A DNA stretch of 64,000 nt, taken from NCBI GenBank assembly GCA_963787415.1, contig CAWBCO010000003.1, positions 620,001 to 684,000 on the forward strand, in the 5' to 3' direction. The notes under the pieces are model-generated. The model made no database searches and was not told the origin of the DNA. It saw only the letters and a program-made list of their open reading frames with translations. This DNA is from CAVUWL01 sp963787415 (GTDB lineage Bacteria; Actinomycetota; Thermoleophilia; Solirubrobacterales; 70-9). Both the position numbers and the translations under genes were made by a program. Shown here one piece after another: positions 16,003-23,041 of the stretch (position 1 is its first letter; each line of letters begins with the position of its first letter).

Positions 16003-17352
16003 GTGTCCGTTGCGGGTCTGACCGGGGAGGCTGACACCCTCCCTACTGGGCGCAGCACAAAGCATCGTCTTGCCGCCATCCTCGCCCTTGGGTCCGCCGC
16101 GGTTCTCCTCGTCCTCAGCGCAGACATCATCATCTCGGGATTTCTTCTCGGCGTAGCTGTTCTGGTCGGTATCGCGGTTGCCGCTGCGGCAGCCTGGTAT
16201 GGCTTGACCCGCACCGCGGCCGCCAGGCTGATTGGATTCGGACTCTCGATTCTTGCCCTGTCGCTCACCGTCGGCTTATTGCTGGTCAGAGCCAACCACG
16301 TTGGGCAGGCTTTCGTGATCGTGATCGGCCTGGGGCTGATGCTCCTTGCGACGCGAGCAGCCTTCAGGATCCACGTTCGGCTACGCCAGGTGCCCGACCC
16401 CCGGCGCCCGGTGCTCTTCTACAATCCCAAGTCGGGCGGGGGAAAGGCAGAGAGGTTCCGGCTCGCCGACGAGGCACGGACCCGCGGCATCAAGCCAGTC
16501 GAGCTGAAGCTCGGCACCGATCTCGAGCAGCTTGTGCGACACGCGGTTGCGGATGGGGCTGACGCACTGGCGATGGCCGGCGGCGACGGATCACAAGCAG
16601 TTGTGGCCATGGTTGCTGCCGAAAAGAGTCTGCCTTACGCCTGCATTCCGGCGGGGACGCGCAACCATTTCGCGCTTGACCTCGGAGTTAACAGGGACGA
16701 TGTAGTAGGCGCGTTAAATGCGTTCGTCAGCGGCCGCGAGAGGCAGGTCGATCTTGCCGAAGTTAATGGGCGCGTATTCGTTAACAACGTCTCGATCGGT
16801 CTCTACGCTGAGGCCGTCCAACGTGAGGGTTATCGCGAAGCGAAGCTGCGGACGATCCTCGACACCGTTCCTGAGGTGCTCGGGCCCGAGGGCAAGGGAC
16901 TGGAAATGCGGTGGACTGAGCCGGGTGGCGATCAGCATTCCTCCGAGGCGGCGATCCTCGTCTCAAACAATCGCTATCGCCTTGGGCGTGCGGTTGGTTC
17001 GGGTACCCGCCCGAGGATGGATGACAAGCTACTTGGGATCACCGTCGCCGCTTCGCTTGGCAAAGGCCGAGACTTCCTCCGCCGTCCATGGCGAGAATGG
17101 TCCACGTCTGCGTTCACGGTTGACGCAGACGCCCCGATCGCAGCCGGCATTGACGGCGAGGCGGTAACCCTCGACACGCCACTGCGTTTCAGAATACTTC
17201 CCGCGGCGTTACGTGTTCGGATCGCCGCTGCACACCCTGGGGTCTCTCCATCTGCCGCGATGCCCGACGGCGCCTGGGAAACTGTGTTGGCACTTTTGCG
17301 GATTGCCGTAGGGAGGGAGCCGGATCACCAAGCCCAAACAGAGGAGGAGTAG
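16003..17352 (+). CDS. Diacylglycerol kinase family lipid kinase with N-terminal membrane helices
   Basis: 449 residues, GTG start. Residues about 20-125 contain four hydrophobic helices; residues about 138-440 are a DAGK catalytic domain with FYNPKSGGGKAERF, AMAGGDGSQAVVA (the GGDGS nucleotide loop), PAGTRNHFALDLG and a C-terminal AGIDGEAVTL beta-sandwich signature. It should phosphorylate diacylglycerol, sphingoid or a polyprenol lipid at the inner membrane face. The PAP2 phosphatase two genes downstream could act on the reverse reaction. The stop overlaps the next GTG by one base. Confidence 0.9.
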   Translation: MSVAGLTGEADTLPTGRSTKHRLAAILALGSAAVLLVLSADIIISGFLLGVAVLVGIAVAAAAAWYGLTRTAAARLIGFGLSILALSLTVGLLLVRANHVGQAFVIVIGLGLMLLATRAAFRIHVRLRQVPDPRRPVLFYNPKSGGGKAERFRLADEARTRGIKPVELKLGTDLEQLVRHAVADGADALAMAGGDGSQAVVAMVAAEKSLPYACIPAGTRNHFALDLGVNRDDVVGALNAFVSGRERQVDLAEVNGRVFVNNVSIGLYAEAVQREGYREAKLRTILDTVPEVLGPEGKGLEMRWTEPGGDQHSSEAAILVSNNRYRLGRAVGSGTRPRMDDKLLGITVAASLGKGRDFLRRPWREWSTSAFTVDADAPIAAGIDGEAVTLDTPLRFRILPAALRVRIAAAHPGVSPSAAMPDGAWETVLALLRIAVGREPDHQAQTEEE

Positions 17353-17570
17353 TGGATATTTTCGAGATTGAGCAAACACAAACGCTTAGGCGCGAGGAGG
17401 TTGCTGAGCGTCTTCGCGCCCTCGCCGACATGCTCGCGCGCCAAAATGACATCGAGTTCGAACGGGCAGGGATGAAGATAAAGGCGCATGTCCCGGACAA
17501 GGTGCAGCTCAAGGTCGAGCTGGAGATCGAGAGCGACGAGCGAGAGCTTGAGATCGAGTTGAAGTGGTGA
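17352..17570 (+). CDS. Amphi-Trp domain protein
   Basis: 72 residues from GTG 17352. The sequence has the amphi-Trp family layout: an N-terminal TLRREEVAERLRALADML helix, amphipathic strands (IKAHVPDKVQLKVELEIE) and the ending ELEIELKW. The family is small, of unknown function, and often lies near membrane or lipid genes. It sits between a DAG-kinase gene (1-bp overlap) and a PAP2 gene that continues in the same reading frame after the TGA at 17568-17570. Confidence 0.85.
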   Translation: MDIFEIEQTQTLRREEVAERLRALADMLARQNDIEFERAGMKIKAHVPDKVQLKVELEIESDERELEIELKW

Positions 17571-17576
17571 GTCCCC

Positions 17577-18116
17577 ATTAGCGAGTGGCTCAACGAGGCG
17601 AAGAAAGTAGATTCAGCCGTCTATGGAGCGATCGCTGCCAGCGAGACCCCCTCGCTAGACATCGCGATGAGCGGCCTCTCTGGCGCCGCTGACCAGAGCA
17701 AGGTCTGGTTCGCGGCCGCGGCCGCATTGGCGCTCCTTGGCGGGCGGAGCGGCCGGCTGGCGGCTCGAAGGGGCCTCGTCTCGCTCGGTATCGCCTCCGG
17801 CTTCGCCAACCTCGTCGCCAAGCCGCTAAGCGCCCGGCGGCGCCCGATGAGGAAGGTGTCCGAGGGGTTCTCAAGCCGCTACATCCGAATGCCGCGCTCA
17901 AGCTCCTTCCCCTCCGGCCATACCGCGTCGGCCTTCGCTTTTGCCACCGCCGTCACCGACGCGAAGCCGATGCTCTCGGTACCGCTGCGGGCTCTGGCGA
18001 CGCTGGTCGGGTACTCCCGAGTCCACACCGGTGTCCACTACCCCGCAGATGTGCTCGCCGGGGCATTCATCGGGGTAAGTGCGGCGGAGCTGACCGGTCA
18101 CCTGTTGGACCACTGA
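17577..18116 (+). CDS. PAP2 family lipid phosphatase, probable non-AUG start
   Basis: The product has the three PAP2 motifs: KPLSARRRP, SFPSGHTASAFAF and YSRVHTGVHYPADVLAG, so it should dephosphorylate lipid phosphates such as phosphatidate or undecaprenyl pyrophosphate. An ATG at 17667 would start inside the fold, but upstream residues (VDSAVYGAIAASETPSLD) match what I know of actinobacterial PAP2 N-termini. The only in-frame start-like codon before them is ATT 17577, six bases after GGTGA. The frame is closed by the amphi-Trp TGA at 17568. Either a rare ATT start or readthrough of that TGA would supply the N-terminus. Confidence 0.82.
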   Translation: MSEWLNEAKKVDSAVYGAIAASETPSLDIAMSGLSGAADQSKVWFAAAAALALLGGRSGRLAARRGLVSLGIASGFANLVAKPLSARRRPMRKVSEGFSSRYIRMPRSSSFPSGHTASAFAFATAVTDAKPMLSVPLRALATLVGYSRVHTGVHYPADVLAGAFIGVSAAELTGHLLDH

Positions 18117-18228
18117 CGCCCGCAATATTGCTGGCGCCGAAGACGATATCTGCAGGTACCTTGCCCTTCGTCAGACGACCAGAGTGGGCACGAATCCCAG
18201 CCTATCGCTCGCCCGAGGCTGTCACCGG

Positions 18229-18621
18229 TCAAAGCATCACAACGGTGAGGCCCGGAACTCGTTCGAACTCGGTCGCGTTCGCAGTTGCGACGTCCATGCC
18301 GTGACTTACGGCGGTCGCTGCGATCCACATGTCGTGGGCGCCGATCACTTCACCATCTCGCTCCAGCTCGGCCCAGATCTCAGCGTGCGCACGGGCGACC
18401 GGGGTCGTAATCGGCAGCGGCTCGACCGAGGAGATCAGGTACTCGACGAAGGCTCGCCGACGAGTGCGAGCGCGATTGTCGGTTGCACGGTGAACGCCGT
18501 GCAGCAGCTCACTGGCGGTGATCACGCTGATCGCGCGCTCCTCTTTCCCGATGGCCTGCTCGAGCGATAACCCACGTCGCTCTACGTTGATCAACACCGA
18601 GGTGTCGATTAGGACGGCCAA
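18229..18621 (-). CDS. vapC: PIN-domain ribonuclease toxin (VapC family)
   Basis: 130 residues with the acidic PIN triad: VLIDTSVLI (Asp 6), ITASELLHGV (Glu near 38) and IGAHDMWIAATA (Asp near 97), followed by ATANATEFERVPGL. VapC toxins cleave tRNA or rRNA with Mg2+ and are held inactive by the cognate antitoxin. The gene overlaps the upstream antitoxin gene by 13 bp, the usual VapBC layout. All catalytic positions look intact. Confidence 0.92.
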   Translation of the reverse strand: MAVLIDTSVLINVERRGLSLEQAIGKEERAISVITASELLHGVHRATDNRARTRRRAFVEYLISSVEPLPITTPVARAHAEIWAELERDGEVIGAHDMWIAATAVSHGMDVATANATEFERVPGLTVVML

Positions 18622-18869
18622 ACAGCGCTCGGCGGGCCGAGGTTCTCGCGCCCCGATTCGATATCGCGCTCGAAGTCCTCATCGACCGTCGGCAGGCTGT
18701 CCATCAGCTCGCGCCAGCGTGCCGCGGAGACTACTTGGGGGCCCCGGACAGGGCGCATTTGCACGATCGGGACGCCGTTTCGAACGATCTCCACCTCCTC
18801 GCCAGCGCCCACTTTACTGACGACTTTTGAGAACTCCCTAGCGACCTCGGTGGCGGTCAAGCGAGTCAC
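18609..18869 (-). CDS. vapB: Phd/YefM-type antitoxin partner of VapC
   Basis: 86 residues. TATEVAREFSKVVSKVGAGE then EVEIVRNGVPIVQMRPV is the Phd/YefM-type DNA-binding half; the acidic tail (PTVDEDFERDIESGRENLGP) is the toxin-wrapping half. The start is GTG 18869. A TATAGT box about 8 bases upstream and a 16-bp palindrome overlapping it suggest a leaderless, autorepressed transcript. It is the first gene of the pair and precedes vapC with a 13-bp overlap. Confidence 0.9.
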   Translation of the reverse strand: MTRLTATEVAREFSKVVSKVGAGEEVEIVRNGVPIVQMRPVRGPQVVSAARWRELMDSLPTVDEDFERDIESGRENLGPPSAVWPS

Positions 18870-18882
18870 GATCTAATACTAT

Positions 18883-18898
18883 ATCAGATAAATCTGAT
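18883..18898 (-). promoter_or_regulatory. Operator and -10 region of the vapBC operon
   Basis: ATCAGAT-AA-ATCTGAT is a perfect palindrome (two 7-bp arms, 2-bp centre). On the minus strand its last bases run into TATAGT (18878-18883), a good -10 box, ending about 8 bases before the vapB GTG. Binding of the antitoxin complex here would block the promoter; the short spacing implies a leaderless mRNA. It is also an AT-rich island in GC-rich DNA. Confidence 0.65.
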
Positions 18899-18934
18899 TC
18901 ACCTCTTCATTGCCTCCCGGGATGTCGCCTCTGC

Positions 18935-19352
18935 CGGTCAGGCTGCGAGCTTCTCGTCGATCGCGAGCTCAACGCGCAGCCACCCCACCTCGGCGCCGGG
19001 CTCGCCGCGGCGCCAGGCGTGATCGGCGCGGTTCTCAATGCCGCGCACGAGCCTAACGACATCATCGCGCCGCTCTCCATGGCGGCTTCGTGGGGCCTTT
19101 CGCCACCAAGCGCGGGAAGCGGCTCGTCCAGCCATCTACGCAAGTAGTCAACCATGAACCCCGACAGCAGGTGCTGCTCATCGGCCGGCCTCTCCCTACA
19201 AGGGGAAGCTTGCGGGGGCTGCTCGCCCCCGACGCACGTTGTTGTTCCAAGTGCTCCTCGATCGGCATGACCTCTCGCTGGACCGGATCGGCGATGTCGC
19301 CGAAGTCGGCTTCGGCAGCTTCGATCGCCTGCTCAAGCATGCTCTCCGACAT
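18935..19352 (-). pseudogene. Degraded copy of the C-terminal third of the SEC-C protein
   Basis: Read on the minus strand, three overlapping frames match the intact gene at 6146-7531 piece by piece: MSESMLEQAIEAAEADFGDI (19352 onward), then YLRRWLDEPLPALGGERP, then DDVVRLVRGIENRADHAW and VGWLRVELAIDEKLAA to the stop near 18938. At least two frameshifts are needed to join them, and no SEC-C zinc motif is present. The similarity continues a few bases past the stop (TGCCGGTCAGGC), so the DNA was copied with flank. Confidence 0.8.
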
Positions 19353-19624
19353 CGCTAAACAGCCAGTCCGAGGGCAACCAGCTCGGCGAGCCCGAGCTGA
19401 ACCATGGCAATGTGGTATTTGCAACCGGGAACCAAAGCTGCGGTGCCTAGTCAGCCCCGATCAGGTACGCAGTCGGCATAGATGGTCACTTCTGGATTGT
19501 CGGGGTTGGAGGTGAAGGTAAAGGCGACCAACCAGAGAGTCGGAGTCTTTCCGGCGCTGGCAGACGTCAGAGTTTTATGGCCAGGAAAGATTGGGACGAG
19601 AATTCCGGATCCACTGCACGCAGG
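19353..19624. other. Non-coding stretch
   Basis: No gene recognised between the SEC-C fragment and the next gene fragment. Confidence 0.4.
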
Positions 19625-19915
19625 TCATAGGTGTTGCCGAATCCCGGTCCATTCAACCAGAGTTACCTCGGGTTTCTTGGAAGCCACCGCTGATCGGAGA
19701 TTCCCAACAGCGCATTCCGCGTCGGCAGCTGCCTCGCCCGATCCTTCGGTAAGTCCCTGCACCACCTGAGTGTGCGCGGTTACCGGCGCCCCAGGGAAGG
19801 ACGAGGCGCTGAGTCCGCCCAACTGGTTGGAGTTCTGAGCGGTTCCAGCCGCAAAGAGGAAGTCCGATGCGGGATGACCCTGGAGCAGGTTGGAGTTCGT
19901 CCACTTGACGAGGGC
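19625..19915 (-). pseudogene. Fragment of a KNSV-type exported repeat protein
   Basis: A minus-strand frame reads NSNLLQGHPASDFLFAAG, then NSNQLGGLSASSFPG, and ends in a short unique tail. The first motif matches NSNALQGHPASDFLGANS in the intact exported protein at 53558-54301. No signal peptide or start codon precedes it; a stop codon lies just upstream in frame. It is a truncated relative of that family. Confidence 0.6.
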
Positions 19916-19932
19916 GTGCTACGTCGGCGAGG

Positions 19933-20403
19933 ATGTCGGACATGGAGAAGGAGACTGCGGAACTGATCGGGCAGGAATGGGCGAGGGCCCACCAAAACAA
20001 AAGTTCGGAGGCACAGAACCGCGCGATGAGGGTGGAGCTGGATGCCGCGCCTGACCCCGCGGGGGACGGACTAGAGTGGGCGATCTTGGACACCGGTGCC
20101 GAGCTTCAGCCGGTTGGCTTAATCACCCAGAACGAGGTTCGCATTCTCGAGCCCGGAGGTACCGACGATTTCATCGCCGTGACGCGATCACCGCTCGCTG
20201 AGGTGGCGCTGAAGAATCGCGAAACCATTCATGACGCCGAGCACCCCGACGACATCCCCGGTGGCCGGCGTTGGGATTTTGATCTCGGCAACGGAAGGTC
20301 GGTCGCCTTCATGGTCAGATGGATGCCGCCGCAGGACTTCAACAGAAGTGGGTCGTTTGCCGAGTGGCTTAAAGCGAAGATCGACTCGGGCGATTGGGTT
20401 TAG
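19933..20403 (+). CDS. Hypothetical protein
   Basis: 156 residues, ATG start, soluble and acidic. It has an N-terminal helix (MEKETAELIGQEWARAHQNK) and then a mainly beta body with WAILDTGAELQPVG, DFIAVTRSPLAEVAL and RRWDFDLGNGRSVAFMVRW, ending in an AEWLKAKIDSGDWV helix. I do not recognise a family. Coding is supported by length, base composition at third positions and a plausible fold pattern. It sits among pseudogene fragments in an accessory patch. Confidence 0.55.
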   Translation: MSDMEKETAELIGQEWARAHQNKSSEAQNRAMRVELDAAPDPAGDGLEWAILDTGAELQPVGLITQNEVRILEPGGTDDFIAVTRSPLAEVALKNRETIHDAEHPDDIPGGRRWDFDLGNGRSVAFMVRWMPPQDFNRSGSFAEWLKAKIDSGDWV

Positions 20404-20830
20404 GAATCGAGAAACGGGTCTAGGCACGTCTGTGCAGTGCAGTATCGAACCCCTGACGACTGTACAAGCACAGAAGATCCTAGGGTCCTGGCCGCGCCGT
20501 TAGGCGAATTATGAACGGCGCCTGCCCGAACCTGTCACGCACTTGTCAGCGGTCCTTCGAATCGACTGTCGGGCTATTGGAAGCGATCGAGCCGAGAATT
20601 GGACACGGGCACCTTGAGGCGGTGACGGGCCTGATTGCCGTCCAGCAGGTGCCAGACATCAAGCCTGTCGACTCGACGAAGGAGTGCGAGGCGACTCGCC
20701 GAGTCTCACCGCATAGAGTCAGCGAAGTTGTCACCGGAGTCGGAGCGCCATGCTCTTGTTTTGAGGCGTGTTGCCGGTCGGATTTTCTCTCCTTATTTAA
20801 TGCTGAAGCAGGATTGAAGACGGCGCGCTG
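20404..20830. other. Non-coding stretch
   Basis: No convincing gene. A minus-strand GGGGTTCGATA near 20444-20455 looks like a T-loop but its stem does not pair. The sequence just before 20831 is AT-richer and probably holds the nuclease promoter. Confidence 0.4.
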
Positions 20831-21379
20831 ATGCGACGCCCGGCGCTTGCATTGGTCACCGTTCTCTTTGCTCTCGGTACGGCCCTGATGACCGTCCAGG
20901 CGACGGGCTCCGCTCACGCAATCACGACGCAGCGAGCGACGATCGACTATGCCGTCGACGGCGACACTCTGCGAGTGCGCCTTCAATCCGGCTCGCTCGC
21001 GTACGTGCGCCTGATCGGCATCGACTCGCCCGAGGACGTCAAGCCCGATTACCCTGTCGAGTGCGGCGCCGAGGCGGCGAGTGCGTCTATGCGGCGGCTC
21101 GCTCCCGAAGGCGCGAGCATCCTGCTGGTCGGTGATTCCGTAGCTTCGGCCTACGATCGCTATGGCCGCATCCTTGCCCACGCCTTTGTCGATGGGCGAC
21201 AGCTCGAAATCGCCCAGCTACGGAAGGGCCTTGCCTACGTCTACATTTACGAGGGTCGGAGTTTCGACGGGCTGGCGCACTTCGAGCACGTTCAGCAAGT
21301 CGCCCGGCGCGAAGACCGTGGCTCCTGGAAGCGCTGCGGTGGCGATTTTCATTCCGCAGAGCCGGGGATTCAGAACTGA
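20831..21379 (+). CDS. Secreted thermonuclease-like (SNase) protein
   Basis: 182 residues with an N-terminal signal peptide (LALVTVLFALGTALMTVQA, cleavage near AHA) and a staphylococcal-nuclease OB fold: VDGDTLRVRL with the Ca2+ Asp, VRLIGIDSPE with the first catalytic Arg, and YDRYGRILAHAFV with the second. It should cut DNA and RNA outside the cell. The domain is of normal length. It lies beside an integrase remnant, so it may have arrived on a mobile element. Confidence 0.88.
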   Translation: MRRPALALVTVLFALGTALMTVQATGSAHAITTQRATIDYAVDGDTLRVRLQSGSLAYVRLIGIDSPEDVKPDYPVECGAEAASASMRRLAPEGASILLVGDSVASAYDRYGRILAHAFVDGRQLEIAQLRKGLAYVYIYEGRSFDGLAHFEHVQQVARREDRGSWKRCGGDFHSAEPGIQN

Positions 21380-21540
21380 TGCCCTCGTGAGGGAGATAAG
21401 TTGGCAAAAGCTCGCCAAGGCAATGGTGAAGATCACGAGGCACCGGCATCCCGGCAGTGGCTGGACCGTTCCCCCGAGCCCTCGACGCCGTGAGAAGCCT
21501 TCGGAGACTGCCGACACCGACGGGGAGATTAAGGGGAAAA

Positions 21541-21790
21541 ACGAAGTTCGCTAAGAGCTATTGCGGTGTCCAGCTCCCAATTCGTCAAGACCAAGCACCC
21601 GTCATCTACAAGCGCGGCAGCCGCCACGTCGTCATCTGGCGCCATCGGGGGAAGCAGCACAAGGGGTTCCACTGCACTTAATAAGGCGGCGCTGAAGAAG
21701 CCGGCCTGCGCCAGCTGTGGTTTCACGATTTGCATCACACGTTCGGGCTACCACAGCCGATTCCCGTGAGCTATTTAGGCGTCGCGCCGG
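21541..21790 (+). pseudogene. Tyrosine recombinase (integrase) remnant
   Basis: One frame (about 21600-21681) reads IYKRGSRHVVIWRHRGKQHK, like the N-terminal arm-binding part of actinobacterial integrases, and ends at two stops. Another frame just after (about 21683-21770) reads EEAGLRQLWFHDLHHTFGL, the box with the HxLRHT motif, with the Arg replaced by His. The core domain between them is missing, as is the catalytic tyrosine. An internally deleted, dead integrase. Confidence 0.6.
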
Positions 21791-21930
21791 TCAGGTAAAA
21801 TTGGGTAGCGAGCGCGGCTCCACGGCTGCAGCCCTGGACGTTGTCGAGGGGTGTGACATAAGCTCGCGCGTCTGCACGCATCCGATATATGGTGCTTCGA
21901 CTCGTCCAATCCAACTAGGGGAGATCCCAT

Positions 21931-22653
21931 ATGAGATTTATCCGCAGCAAGCTGACGTATTCGAACGTCGTTTCCACGCTTTGCTTGTTTCTGCTGCTCG
22001 GGGGTGGTGCGGCCTTGGCCGCAGGAAAGCTCGGCAAGAACAGCGTTGGGACTAAGCAGTTGAAGGCGACCTCGGTGACTGAAGCCAAGATCAAGAATGA
22101 AGCGGTGACTGAAGCCAAGATCAAGAATGAAGCGGTGACTGAAGCCAAGATCCGAAAAGAAGCGGTGACCGCGACTAAGGTCAAGGCCGGATCACTTACC
22201 GGCACCAACATCGCGGGCGGCTCGATCGGGACCACCAATCTCGCCGATGGCTCGGTCAACTCAGCCAAGGTGCTTGACGGCAGCCTCACGGGCAAAGACG
22301 TAGGCCCCAATTCGCTGACCGGAACGAACATCAACGCCTCGACCCTGGGAGAAGTTCCCGAGGCGGCCAAACTGGCTGGCAACGCGCCCTCGGCGTTTAC
22401 CTCCTCAGACATCTACAAGAAGGAATCCGCAGTTGAAGAAGGCGTCAACCTAAAAGACGGGACATTCGCGATCGAAGAGTCCTGCGAACCGGGTGATGTG
22501 CTGCTCGCCGGTGGACCGGCCGATGTCGCGGCCACATCGACAATGGTCGAGAGCTTCCCGGCCCCGGGAACGACCAATGGCTGGAAAGCGAGGATCAGGC
22601 CGAATCCCGCCCCCGACAATTTCCTCGTCGTGGTGCTCTGCGCTAAACAGTAG
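21931..22653 (+). CDS. Exported KNSV-type repeat protein
   Basis: 240 residues from ATG 21931. The N-terminus (a basic start, then VSTLCLFLLLGGGAALAAG) is a signal or anchor segment, followed by KLGKNSVGTKQLKATSV. About twelve short repeats follow of the form (S/A)VTxxKI(K)xEA and GS(L/I/V)xxxN(I/L), a beta-solenoid-like pattern, and then a globular C-terminus with VNLKDGTFAIEESC. Such proteins are abundant in Thermoleophilia; function unknown, presumably at the cell surface. The repeats include a 30-bp DNA tandem repeat. Confidence 0.85.
   Translation: MRFIRSKLTYSNVVSTLCLFLLLGGGAALAAGKLGKNSVGTKQLKATSVTEAKIKNEAVTEAKIKNEAVTEAKIRKEAVTATKVKAGSLTGTNIAGGSIGTTNLADGSVNSAKVLDGSLTGKDVGPNSLTGTNINASTLGEVPEAAKLAGNAPSAFTSSDIYKKESAVEEGVNLKDGTFAIEESCEPGDVLLAGGPADVAATSTMVESFPAPGTTNGWKARIRPNPAPDNFLVVVLCAKQ
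22075..22164 (+). repeat. 30-bp tandem repeat, three units
   Basis: Units at 22075-22104, 22105-22134 and 22135-22164. The first two are identical and the third differs at a few bases. Each encodes ten residues, VTEAKIKNEA. The near identity indicates recent slippage expansion of the protein repeat. Confidence 0.9.
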
Positions 22654-22668
22654 GGCCCCCCATAGGGA

Positions 22669-22944
22669 ATGACGCTTGCAGCACCCGCGGCGGTCTTTGG
22701 GCTGTCGCGGGTGCGGGGCGGTCAGACTGGGTATGTGTTGACCGCCTTCGGCGCGATGGCCGTGACCTTCATGATGGTGATGTATTGGTTTGAGCCCCGT
22801 GCTCCGGGCTACATCCTCGGATTCGCCTGCGGGTGCCTCCTATCAAGCCTCTACGGTTTCTTGGTCGGAGCGTGGCCCTTCGGCATCGTTGAGGTGATCT
22901 GGGCTGGCATGGCGATCAAGCGCTACAGCGACCGGGTGGCCTGA
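22669..22944 (+). CDS. Small membrane protein of unknown function
   Basis: 91 residues with three hydrophobic segments: YVLTAFGAMAVTFMMVMYWF, YILGFACGCLLSSLYGFLVG and FGIVEVIWAGMAIKRYSDR. The last pattern (IVExIWAxxAxxRY) I associate with a small family of conserved bacterial membrane proteins. The start is uncertain because the ribosome binding site is weak. It follows the KNSV-type gene by 15 bp. Confidence 0.65.
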   Translation: MTLAAPAAVFGLSRVRGGQTGYVLTAFGAMAVTFMMVMYWFEPRAPGYILGFACGCLLSSLYGFLVGAWPFGIVEVIWAGMAIKRYSDRVA

Positions 22945-23041
22945 GAATCTGAGTGGGCCCCCTGGTACCCGCGGCCGGCGACGAGCAGAGCAAAGCATCA
23001 AATCCTCGGCCCCCGCGCGATGGGAGAGCGAGAAGACTGGG

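Noticed and set aside
20440..20460. Possible tRNA on the minus strand (GGGGTTCGATA)
   Set aside because: The T-loop is present but the T-stem bases do not pair and no other arms are found.
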